A stretch of 6,980 nt of DNA from Arenicella sp. (GTDB taxonomy: Bacteria > Pseudomonadota > Gammaproteobacteria > Arenicellales > Arenicellaceae): the NCBI GenBank assembly GCA_018677115.1, contig JAHHOC010000110.1, forward strand, positions 1 to 6,980, written 5' to 3'. Position 1 is the first letter of the stretch; the number at the start of each line of letters is the position of its first letter. The notes under the pieces were generated by a model, which was not told the DNA's origin, did not search any database, and saw only the letters and a program-made list of their open reading frames with translations. The position numbers were made by a program, and so were the translations under genes. Positions 1 through 5,248 of this stretch are shown here, in pieces.

Positions 1-972
1 GTGTCGATCATAATCTGGGCGGTGGTAATCGCCATCTCAATCTACCCGGCGTTTGTATGGGTATCAGCTAAAGTCAACGATCGACAGGGTCTGGCGGCCG
101 CCATTGTTATGTTGCTGCTGCTGATGATGATACTTATACCGATCGCTATCGCGTTGCCGGGGTTTGCCGATTCGGTGCGATCTCTGGCAGCCGCATTCAG
201 GGAGGGGACATTAGCGGTGCCGGAGCCATCGCTGAAAGTAAAGAACTGGCCGCTGGTCGGCCTACCCCTGTATGAAATCTGGAACCAGGCAGCCACTAAC
301 TTCGCTGCCCTGTTTGCCGAATACAAACCGCAACTGAAAAGTTTGGGTGTCGATGTGCTGGGATTGATTGCCGCCGTGGGTTTTTTCATTGTGCAGTTTT
401 TTATTGCCACTATCGTTGCCGGCGTGATGCTTGCGCATCATGAGGGCGGCACCAAATTAGCAAAGAAACTTGCCGCCAGGGTGGTGCCGGATTCCTCACA
501 GCGATACCTTGCATTAATTGAAAACACTGTGCGGGGGGTAACCAACGGTGTCATTGGCGTCGCATTGGTGCAGGCTATACTGGCGGGTATAGGATTTGCG
601 GTTATCGGCATCCCCGCTGCCGCATTCTGGGCCTTCTGCTGTTTAGTGCTGGCGACACTGCAGATCACCATTTCCATCATCGTGATCCCGATAGCCCTGT
701 ATGTTTTTTCCAATCATGAATTGTTACCGGCGATTTTATTTGTGGCGTGGAATATCCCGATTGTCACTCTGGACAATATCCTCAAACCCTTTCTGATGCG
801 TATAGGCGTGGATGCGCCAATGCTGGTGATTTTCTTTGGTGCCATTGGTGGGTTCATCAGTTTCGGGCTGCTCGGACTATTCCTCGGTGCGGTGATACTG
901 GTAATAGCCTATGATTTGCTGATGGCCTGGCTGGGGGATCAGGCAGACCGCGAAAATCCAAGCGTCGACTGA
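1..972 (+). CDS. AI-2E family transporter, 5'-truncated by the window edge
   Basis: Integral inner-membrane protein of the AI-2E (PerM/YdiK/TqsA-like) family. Members export small molecules or act as ion antiporters; the substrate cannot be told here. The visible 323 residues are hydrophobic, with likely membrane segments at about 1-20, 30-53, 119-145, two between 183 and 232, 240-256 and two between 271 and 310. Family hallmarks are a soluble stretch ending in a K-x-W-P-L-V-G motif (81-86), an L-x-D-N-x-L-K-P motif (about 257-263) and the G-V-D-x-P-M-L-V segment followed by G-A-I-G-G (269-284). The first codon is GTG, but relatives carry roughly 30-40 more residues before this point, including the start of the first helix, and the frame is open at base 1. 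I therefore read this as a gene cut by the window, not a true start. The stop TGA is 32 bases before the next start, so it is probably co-transcribed with the YCII gene. Confidence 0.9.
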   Translation: MSIIIWAVVIAISIYPAFVWVSAKVNDRQGLAAAIVMLLLLMMILIPIAIALPGFADSVRSLAAAFREGTLAVPEPSLKVKNWPLVGLPLYEIWNQAATNFAALFAEYKPQLKSLGVDVLGLIAAVGFFIVQFFIATIVAGVMLAHHEGGTKLAKKLAARVVPDSSQRYLALIENTVRGVTNGVIGVALVQAILAGIGFAVIGIPAAAFWAFCCLVLATLQITISIIVIPIALYVFSNHELLPAILFVAWNIPIVTLDNILKPFLMRIGVDAPMLVIFFGAIGGFISFGLLGLFLGAVILVIAYDLLMAWLGDQADRENPSVD

Positions 973-992
973 TTGAACCCGTTGGCAAGAAC

Positions 993-998
993 AGGAGA
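993..998 (+). promoter_or_regulatory. Ribosome binding site of the YCII-family gene
   Basis: AGGAGA lies five bases before the ATG at 1004. It fixes the start of the YCII-family gene. Confidence 0.8.
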
Positions 999-1003
999 AC
1001 ACT

Positions 1004-1321
1004 ATGCCCCAATATATGATTACTTACCTGGGCGGTAACCAGCCGTCTTCGCCGGAACAAGGGCAGAAACATTTTGCCCGATACAAGCAATGGCTGGCAT
1101 CGCTGGGCGACGCTGTAGTCAGCCCGATGAATCCATTGAAGGGTGCCAGTACGGTTGAAGCCGATGGCTCGGTCACTGCCGGCGGGAAAACAACAATGTC
1201 AGGCTATACAATTGTTGCGGCGGATTCGATGGAAGCGGCATTGGAGATGGCGAGGGCCTGCCCGTTTCTGGATATTGGCGGCTCACTGGAAGTCTCTGAA
1301 ATGGTTCAAATGCCGGGATGA
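1004..1321 (+). CDS. YCII-related (YciI/DGPF-like) domain protein
   Basis: Small cytosolic protein of 105 residues, about the normal length for a single YCII-related domain (dimeric ferredoxin-like alpha/beta fold). The N-terminal strand (residues 3-9), the helix with H23 and the following G35-D36, the middle strand beginning S66-G67-Y68, and the C-terminal pattern A-x-x-C-P with an I-G-G-S-L-E-V strand (84-97) all match the family. H23 and D36 are candidates for the His-Asp pair thought to form the active site in YciI proteins. The reaction is unknown for most members; one relative, chloromuconolactone dehalogenase, is an enzyme. The start is supported by a well-placed Shine-Dalgarno site. 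The gene follows the transporter by 31 bases. Its stop codon overlaps an ATG (ATGA, 1318-1321) that opens a 32-codon frame described separately. Confidence 0.88.
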   Translation: MPQYMITYLGGNQPSSPEQGQKHFARYKQWLASLGDAVVSPMNPLKGASTVEADGSVTAGGKTTMSGYTIVAADSMEAALEMARACPFLDIGGSLEVSEMVQMPG

Positions 1322-1416
1322 GTATGCCCACAAATATTTTCAGCGCGCCACTCTATAGGAGGCGTGAAATTAACAATATTCCGGCTGAAGGTTCTGAGGA
1401 AAAATGCCTTTCCTGA
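1318..1416 (+). CDS. Possible coupled mini-ORF, 32 codons
   Basis: A short frame begins with an ATG that overlaps the YCII stop codon (ATGA), the usual layout for translational coupling, and has a second ATG at 1324. It encodes 32 polar, basic-then-acidic residues with no membrane segment and ends 13 bases inside the next gene. It has no Shine-Dalgarno site of its own apart from coupling. It contains adjacent AGG-AGG codons at 1357-1362, which look more like a stray Shine-Dalgarno sequence than good codons. It could be a leader that delivers ribosomes to the small membrane gene, or chance. I recognise no family. Low confidence that the peptide matters. Confidence 0.2.
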   Translation: MSMPTNIFSAPLYRRREINNIPAEGSEEKCLS

Positions 1417-1571
1417 CCACTCTGCTGCTGCTCACCATTGTATCCGCGTGGGTTTGTTATTCGGTTGCCCGCAGGCGTCGGGCCAACCACGTATATTGGC
1501 TGATCATGGGCATATTGTTCGGCCCGCTGGCGATACCGTTCGTGTTTTTGTCCAGGCCGAAAAATAGATAA
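1404..1571 (+). CDS. Small two-helix membrane protein, 55 residues
   Basis: This short gene runs ATG 1404 to TAA 1569-1571. It encodes a 55-residue protein with two hydrophobic helices, about residues 3-20 and 31-50. They are joined by a basic V-A-R-R-R-R-A-N turn (21-28), which by the positive-inside rule puts both ends in the periplasm and the loop in the cytoplasm. The second helix reads Y-W-L-I-M-G-I-L-F-G-P-L-A-I-P, a W-x-x-x-G-x-x-x-G-P-L-A pattern seen in many short uncharacterised bacterial membrane proteins. The frame has stops at 1365, 1371, 1386 and 1395 just upstream, so ATG 1404 is the only ATG start. TGAGGA at 1395-1400 is a Shine-Dalgarno site at rather tight spacing. The gene lies between the YCII and MAPEG genes on the same strand and overlaps a longer out-of-frame reading (1364-1567) that shows no family character. 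Function unknown. Confidence 0.68.
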   Translation: MPFLTTLLLLTIVSAWVCYSVARRRRANHVYWLIMGILFGPLAIPFVFLSRPKNR

Positions 1572-1591
1572 TAATGAGAGAAACGACTGTT

Positions 1592-1597
1592 AGGAGG
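1592..1597 (+). promoter_or_regulatory. Ribosome binding site that fixes a TTG start
   Basis: A perfect AGGAGG sits seven bases before the TTG at 1605. With no in-frame ATG before codon 61 of the MAPEG gene, this site decides in favour of the TTG start. Confidence 0.85.
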
Positions 1598-1604
1598 ATT
1601 AAAC

Positions 1605-2027
1605 TTGAACTTAGCTGAAACCTACCTGCCCGCATTTTGGGGCATTTTGATTGTGATCCTGACTGTGCTGGTGCAGTGGGTTGTAGCTAGTGGCGCGAAG
1701 GCCAGGGCACCGGGTGCCATACCCGGCAAGATCGATGAGTCGTTGAGCCACTCGTCGTTTGTGTTCCGGGCACACCGCACCTTTATGAACTCGCTGGAGA
1801 ATATTCACCTGCTGCTCGGTACTGCATTTTTGGCGATTTTCATCGGTGCCAGCGCATACTGGACCGGTATTTTTGTGTGGCTGTTTGCGGCAGCGAGAAT
1901 TGCTCACATGATTTTATATTACCGCATACCCACGGAAACGAATCCAAGCCCCCGCACCTGGTTTTTCATGCTTGGCTTTGTAGCAAATGTTTGTCTGCTT
2001 ACTTTGTGTGTTATTACCTTAATATGA
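1605..2027 (+). CDS. MAPEG family membrane protein
   Basis: A 140-residue integral membrane protein of the MAPEG family (membrane-associated proteins in eicosanoid and glutathione metabolism), normal in length. Eukaryotic and some bacterial members are trimeric glutathione transferases or peroxidases acting on lipophilic substrates; most bacterial ones have no assigned substrate. Four helices are visible at about 8-29, 65-84, 86-106 and 118-139. The family signature is present: F-R-A-H-R (54-58) followed by N62 and L-E-N (64-66), which correspond to the conserved R-x-H-x-N-x-x-E-N block lining the glutathione site, then R98, H101 and Y105 in helix 3. The start is TTG behind a perfect AGGAGG. 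It lies 33 bases after the 55-residue gene and 63 bases before the NnrU-family gene. The biochemical role is inferred from family only. Confidence 0.88.
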   Translation: MNLAETYLPAFWGILIVILTVLVQWVVASGAKARAPGAIPGKIDESLSHSSFVFRAHRTFMNSLENIHLLLGTAFLAIFIGASAYWTGIFVWLFAAARIAHMILYYRIPTETNPSPRTWFFMLGFVANVCLLTLCVITLI

Positions 2028-2028
2028 G

Positions 2029-2056
2029 TTAACTGACTGAATATAAAAAGTATTGT
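2029..2056 (+). promoter_or_regulatory. Weak candidate promoter before the NnrU-family gene
   Basis: TTAACT (2029-2034) and TATTGT (2051-2056) are separated by 16 bases and resemble sigma-70 -35 and -10 boxes imperfectly. The 63-base gap is AT-rich, unlike its surroundings. TATTGT overlaps the palindrome TTGTACAA (2053-2060), which could be an operator. A separate promoter for the last two genes of the run is possible but unproven. Confidence 0.25.
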
Positions 2057-2079
2057 ACAAAATTGCGGTGATCGCCGCC

Positions 2080-2087
2080 GGAGGTGA
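2080..2087 (+). promoter_or_regulatory. Ribosome binding site that fixes a second TTG start
   Basis: GGAGGTGA is an extended match to the anti-Shine-Dalgarno sequence and lies just before the TTG at 2091. The next in-frame ATG is codon 20, inside the conserved N-terminal motif, so the TTG is the likely start. Confidence 0.82.
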
Positions 2088-2090
2088 GTT

Positions 2091-2645
2091 TTGAATATTT
2101 TGATCCTGGGTATTGTGATTTTTTTCGGTATACACCTGTTGCCCGGTATGGTGAATTTGCGCCAGGGGTTTGTGGAGCGGCTTGGCGAGAAGGGTTACCA
2201 GGGAGTGTACTCACTTATCTCACTGGCCGGATTCATATTGATAGTTTACGGCAAATCAAAAGCCGAATTCCAGCACCTTTGGCAACCACCGGGCTGGGGC
2301 ATGAACGTCGCTCCGGTTCTCATGGTGTTCGCCTTTGTGTCTTTGACCGCGGCTTATATGCCGTCGAATCTGAAGCGTTTCACGCGCCACCCAATGCTGT
2401 GGGGAGTGACTTTTTGGTCTGCAGCCCACCTTCTCACTAACGGTGACCTGGCGTCATTGCTGCTGTTCGGCTCGTTCGGTTTGTTCTCTCTGTATGATAT
2501 GTATTCAGCAAACTCACGTGGCGCAAGCAAACAGGAAACTGTATATCCCGTGTCTAAAGACATCATCACTGCAGTCACCGGGGTGGTCGCCTATGCGGTG
2601 GTTCTGTTCGCCCACTCATTCCTGTTTGGCGTGGCAGTTATTTAA
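2091..2645 (+). CDS. NnrU family membrane protein
   Basis: A 184-residue integral membrane protein of the NnrU family, of expected length. NnrU was named from denitrifying alphaproteobacteria, where it is linked to nitrite and nitric oxide reductase expression. The plant and cyanobacterial relative Z-ISO is a heme-containing zeta-carotene isomerase, so a heme or redox role is plausible. Diagnostic segments are G-I-H-L-L-P (13-18), T-R-H-P-M-L-W-G (98-105), and A-A-H-L-L-x-N-G-D-L-A-S-L-L-L-F-G (111-127). H15, H100, H113 and H175 lie in or near membrane segments and could serve as heme ligands. About five helices are visible: 2-18, 38-54, 73-90, 103-135 (possibly two) and 158-183. The gene starts with TTG behind GGAGGTGA. 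No denitrification gene is visible nearby, so a denitrification role cannot be assumed. Confidence 0.9.
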   Translation: MNILILGIVIFFGIHLLPGMVNLRQGFVERLGEKGYQGVYSLISLAGFILIVYGKSKAEFQHLWQPPGWGMNVAPVLMVFAFVSLTAAYMPSNLKRFTRHPMLWGVTFWSAAHLLTNGDLASLLLFGSFGLFSLYDMYSANSRGASKQETVYPVSKDIITAVTGVVAYAVVLFAHSFLFGVAVI

Positions 2646-2675
2646 AAAGACGGGCGGGTTGAGCAAGGGTTGCCG

Positions 2676-3122
2676 ATGGTCGAATATACTCCCAACAATA
2701 TCTATCTGTTTGCGCTGTTATTTGTGGCCGTATGGGTATTCGCTATCAAGCTACTTGCCCATGCCGGCGGGTGGAGCAAGTTGGCGCAGGATTACCCTGG
2801 CTCAGGCAAGTTCCGAGGTGAGACGTGGAGTTTTCAATCTATAAAACTGGGATCGGTGAATTACAATGGCTGTGTGACCATCGGCATCGATGATACCAAC
2901 CTGTATCTGGCCACCTTTTTGCCGTTCCGTTTTGGCCATAAACCTTTGCTGATACCGATCTACGATATCCTTGGTAAGGAAGTGGGAAGCGGTTTTTCAA
3001 AATATGTACAACTGACCATCAGCAATGACCATGCCACTACGATACGCGTATCAAAAGGACTGGCCGACCGGCTGGAACACGCCGCCCAGGGTATGTGGAA
3101 ATACCAGCAGGGGCAGAACTAG
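2676..3122 (+). CDS. Membrane-anchored hypothetical protein, PH-like soluble domain possible
   Basis: A 148-residue protein with one N-terminal helix (about residues 8-28) followed by A-G-G-W-x-x-L-A-x-x-Y (30-40) and a soluble, beta-rich domain. The domain pattern V-N-Y-N-G-C (61-66), L-Y-L (76-78), F-R-F-G-H-K-P-L-L-I-P (84-94) is familiar from many uncharacterised proteobacterial proteins, in which a helix is followed by a small PH-like or beta-barrel domain. I know no assigned function. The frame also offers a TTG at 2670, but AAGGG (2665-2669) is at proper spacing only for the ATG at 2676, so I chose the latter. The gap to the NnrU-family gene is 30 bases, so the two are probably co-transcribed. 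The stop TAG overlaps a GC-rich hairpin at 3121-3134. Confidence 0.8.
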   Translation: MVEYTPNNIYLFALLFVAVWVFAIKLLAHAGGWSKLAQDYPGSGKFRGETWSFQSIKLGSVNYNGCVTIGIDDTNLYLATFLPFRFGHKPLLIPIYDILGKEVGSGFSKYVQLTISNDHATTIRVSKGLADRLEHAAQGMWKYQQGQN

Positions 3123-3134
3123 CGGGTAACCGCT
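3121..3134 (+). repeat. Small GC-rich hairpin at the end of the + strand run
   Basis: AGCGG and CCGCT form a perfect five-base stem around a GTAA loop, a GNRA-type tetraloop in RNA. It overlaps the stop codon of the preceding gene. No T-run follows, so it is not a typical terminator. It may protect the mRNA 3' end. Confidence 0.4.
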
Positions 3135-3144
3135 GAAGACAGGT

Positions 3145-3173
3145 AAAAAAGCAGGCGCCAAAAAATTGGCACC
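3145..3173 (-). terminator. Rho-independent terminator of xsc
   Basis: Read on the minus strand, GGTGCCA (3173-3167) pairs with TGGCGCC (3160-3154) over seven bases, one being a U-G wobble, around a six-base loop. TGC and six T residues (3150-3145) follow. This lies about 60-90 bases beyond the xsc stop codon. On the plus strand the wobble becomes a C-A mismatch and no T-run follows, so it should work mainly for xsc. Confidence 0.7.
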
Positions 3174-3176
3174 TAT

Positions 3177-3200
3177 CTCAAGAAAAAACCGCTTCTTGAG
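3177..3200. repeat. Perfect 8-base inverted repeat
   Basis: CTCAAGAA (3177-3184) and TTCTTGAG (3193-3200) are exact reverse complements around an eight-base loop. The repeat lies in the xsc 3' untranslated region, just before the terminator in the direction of xsc transcription. It shares bases 3197-3200 with an overlapping hairpin (TGAGTC-AAC-GACTCA, 3197-3211), so the two cannot form together. Confidence 0.55.
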
Positions 3201-3234
3201 TCAACGACTCATACCTTTATTAAAAGGAATACCG

Positions 3235-4998
3235 CTAAGTGTAATCCTTGTATTTTTCGAGGTAGCGAACCGGTTTAGACAATGCGTCCCGACGGAACGG
3301 GTCGCCGAGTTCCCGCGTACACATTATTTCAATCACACAGGTTTTTCCATCGTTCATCTGCATATCGGTGGCTTTTTTGAGTGCCGGCCCGACGTCTTCC
3401 AGTTTGTCCACGGTAATGCCTTCGGCACCCATCGACTCTGCAATGCCAGCAAAACTGGGGCTGTCGAGCTCGCCGGCGACAAAGCGTCGCCCGTAGAAAT
3501 CAACCTGGTTTTTTTTCTCGGCACCCCACTGGCGATTAGAAAAAACCACCGCGGTAACCGGTATTTTATGTCGCACCGCCGTCATGATCTCGACCATACT
3601 CATGGCCCATGCCCCATCCCCGGCATAGGCCACTGCGGGCCGTTCCGGTGAGGCAGTTTTAGCGCCGATGATGGTGGGCAGTGAATAGCCACAGTTACCA
3701 AAGCTCATGGGCGCGAAGAAACTGCGTGGTCGTTCGAAGCGCAGATAGCTATGCGCTACCGAATTAATATTGCCGATGTCGGTCGACACCATCACGTCTG
3801 CCGGCATGGCTTTTTCCAATTCACGCAGTACCTGCCGCGGGTGCAACCAGTTGCCGTCCTCAGCCTCGGCTTGTTTAATCATGTCGAGGCTGTAGGGGTC
3901 TGTTTCGTGAGTCCACTCATCCAGCTCTTTTTCCCAGGCCGCTTTGTGTTCGGCAATTTCAACAGCGCGCTGCTGTTTGCTGGCATCACAGGCAAGCTGT
4001 TTGCCATCCAGCAGGCGGGTCAAAGCAATAGCGGCTGCTTTCGCGTCACCGCAGATTCCAACGGATATTTTTTTTACCAGGCCAAGCATTTTGTGATCGG
4101 CGTCGATCTGGATTATGTTGGCGTCTTGCGGCCAGTAGTCCATACCATGTTGGGGCAGGGTGCCGAACGGCCCCAGGCGCGATCCCAGTGCTACCACCAC
4201 ATCCGCTTTGGAAATCAGCTTCATGCCCGCCTTGGAGCCCTGATAGCCGAGCGGGCCGCACCAAAGCGGGTGACTGGCTGGAAAAGAGTCGTTGTGCTGG
4301 TAACTGTTCACCACCGGCGCTCCCAATCTCTCGGCCAGCGCCTTACACTGTTCAACACCGTCGGCCATGACCACGCCGCCGCCGGATACGATGACCGGAA
4401 ACTCTGCCTGCATCAACATTTCAGCCGCCTGCTGCAGCGTCGACTCACCACCGGGGCCCCGGTCCAGGCGTTGTGGCACAGGAATCTCTACATCGATATC
4501 TCCGTAGAAAAAATCACGTGGGATGTTCAGTTGCGTGGGGCCGATTTCGGACAGTGCCCGGTCAAAGCAGCGGCCGGTGAATTCTGCCATGCGTGCCGGG
4601 TTATTGACGTGACCCTGGTATTTTACAAACTCCTGAAACATCGGCAGCTGATTGGCTTCCTGAAAGCCGCCCAAACCCTGGCCCATGGTGCCGGTTTCCG
4701 GGGTGATCATCACCACTGGGCTGTGAGCCCAGTAGGCCGCTGCGATGGCGGTTACACAATTACTGATGCCCGGGCCGTTCTGGCCGATCACTACGCCGTG
4801 GCGGCCGGAAGCGCGCGAATAGCCATCCGCCATGTGGCCGGCACCCTGCTCATGCACTACTGATATCAGGCGGATACCGGCTGGCGCAAAAATATCCATG
4901 GCGTCCATGAAAGCCGAACCCATGATTCCGAACACATCGCTAACGTCATTGGCGGCCATTGTTTCTACAAAAGCTTCGCTTGGGGTCATTCGCGGCAT
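3235..4998 (-). CDS. xsc: Sulfoacetaldehyde acetyltransferase (ThDP-dependent)
   Basis: Xsc (EC 2.3.3.15) converts sulfoacetaldehyde and phosphate to acetyl phosphate and sulfite, the carbon-sulfur cleavage shared by taurine, isethionate and sulfoacetate breakdown in the cytoplasm. The 587-residue protein has the three-domain layout of the acetolactate-synthase superfamily: pyrimidine-binding domain (about 4-170) with catalytic Glu50 in V-V-H-E-Q-G-A-G-H-M-A-D-G-Y; central domain (about 188-330); and pyrophosphate domain (about 395-560) with the G-D-G (460-462) to N488 metal-diphosphate motif. Segments recalled as characteristic of Xsc rather than acetolactate synthase are G-Q-N-G-P-G-I (72-78), Y-W-A-H-S-P (89-94), G-G-F-Q-E (110-114), Y-Q-H-N-D-x-F-P (233-240), G-M-D-Y-W-P (285-290), N-R-Q-W-G-A-E-K (488-495) and G-D-P-F-R-R-D-A (565-572). 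Start ATG at 4998 follows a purine-rich AGAGAG stretch; M4 is an alternative and matches the usual start of relatives. It is divergent from aroG, with no pta or sulfite exporter visible. Confidence 0.92.
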   Translation of the reverse strand: MPRMTPSEAFVETMAANDVSDVFGIMGSAFMDAMDIFAPAGIRLISVVHEQGAGHMADGYSRASGRHGVVIGQNGPGISNCVTAIAAAYWAHSPVVMITPETGTMGQGLGGFQEANQLPMFQEFVKYQGHVNNPARMAEFTGRCFDRALSEIGPTQLNIPRDFFYGDIDVEIPVPQRLDRGPGGESTLQQAAEMLMQAEFPVIVSGGGVVMADGVEQCKALAERLGAPVVNSYQHNDSFPASHPLWCGPLGYQGSKAGMKLISKADVVVALGSRLGPFGTLPQHGMDYWPQDANIIQIDADHKMLGLVKKISVGICGDAKAAAIALTRLLDGKQLACDASKQQRAVEIAEHKAAWEKELDEWTHETDPYSLDMIKQAEAEDGNWLHPRQVLRELEKAMPADVMVSTDIGNINSVAHSYLRFERPRSFFAPMSFGNCGYSLPTIIGAKTASPERPAVAYAGDGAWAMSMVEIMTAVRHKIPVTAVVFSNRQWGAEKKNQVDFYGRRFVAGELDSPSFAGIAESMGAEGITVDKLEDVGPALKKATDMQMNDGKTCVIEIMCTRELGDPFRRDALSKPVRYLEKYKDYT

Positions 4999-5248
4999 AC
5001 TGGTTTCTCTCTAAATTCAGTTAAAATGATTCGAACAAATGCTTGTCCGGAAGGGAAGTTTAGAACATTATTGCGCTGCACTTGCATTAAACTAGGCCAT
5101 TTTCAGCAGGCCGAAGAGTATCAATCCAAAGATTCGACATCAACCTATACATCAGCGATTCTGATCAGGGCCTGTTTGAGCCCTTGAATCGATGTGGCTC
5201 ATCGCTTCATCAGTAAAGGTCAGTCACAATAAAGCAACGGTTTTACCC
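4999..5248. promoter_or_regulatory. Divergent intergenic region between xsc and aroG
   Basis: These 250 bases must hold the promoters for both divergent genes, yet I see no strong sigma-70 box pair. On the minus strand, AATAAT (around 5065-5070) is the best -10-like match for xsc, with a poor -35. For aroG, only weak pairs appear. Notable elements are an imperfect palindrome at 5030-5051, a TGCA-repeating stretch at 5071-5087, and a short GGGC/GCCC inverted repeat at 5168-5183. A 53-codon + strand frame (5026-5187) has no ribosome site and is cysteine-rich; I judge it chance. Confidence 0.5.
5030..5051. promoter_or_regulatory. Imperfect palindrome upstream of xsc, possible operator
   Basis: TTCGAACAAATGCTTGTCCGGA is an imperfect inverted repeat centred between 5040 and 5041, with arms reading CGAACAA and TTGTCCG. 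It lies about 30-50 bases before the xsc start codon, where a regulator could bind. No named regulator site is recognised. Confidence 0.25.

Noticed and set aside
1..3. GTG at base 1 as a true start of the AI-2E transporter
   Set aside because: Relatives have additional N-terminal residues and the first membrane helix would be cut, so the frame most likely continues beyond the window.
1364..1567. A 67-codon GTG frame just after AGGAGG
   Set aside because: The spacing of one base is too short, the protein has no recognisable character, and the overlapping 55-residue frame gives a coherent two-helix membrane protein.
3751..4863. A 370-codon open frame on the + strand, antisense to xsc
   Set aside because: It lies wholly within the clearly recognised xsc gene, shows no family features or ribosome site, and is explained by codon bias of the real gene.
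5087..5098. CTAG-containing half-site resembling a TrpR operator upstream of aroG
   Set aside because: Only one half-site is visible and the matching second half is absent, so a TrpR operator cannot be supported.
5083..5100. Sigma-54 promoter-like GG...GC on the minus strand upstream of xsc
   Set aside because: The spacing between GG and GC is one base too long for the invariant spacing of sigma-54 promoters.
5026..5187. A 53-codon ORF in the xsc/aroG gap
   Set aside because: No Shine-Dalgarno site, odd composition with five cysteines and no domain or membrane pattern; most likely chance.
5192..5248. N-terminal extension of the DAHP synthase, or a tryptophan-type leader peptide
   Set aside because: The extension has a single Trp and no Trp run, it is in frame with aroG rather than ending before it, and relatives start near the ATG at 5249.
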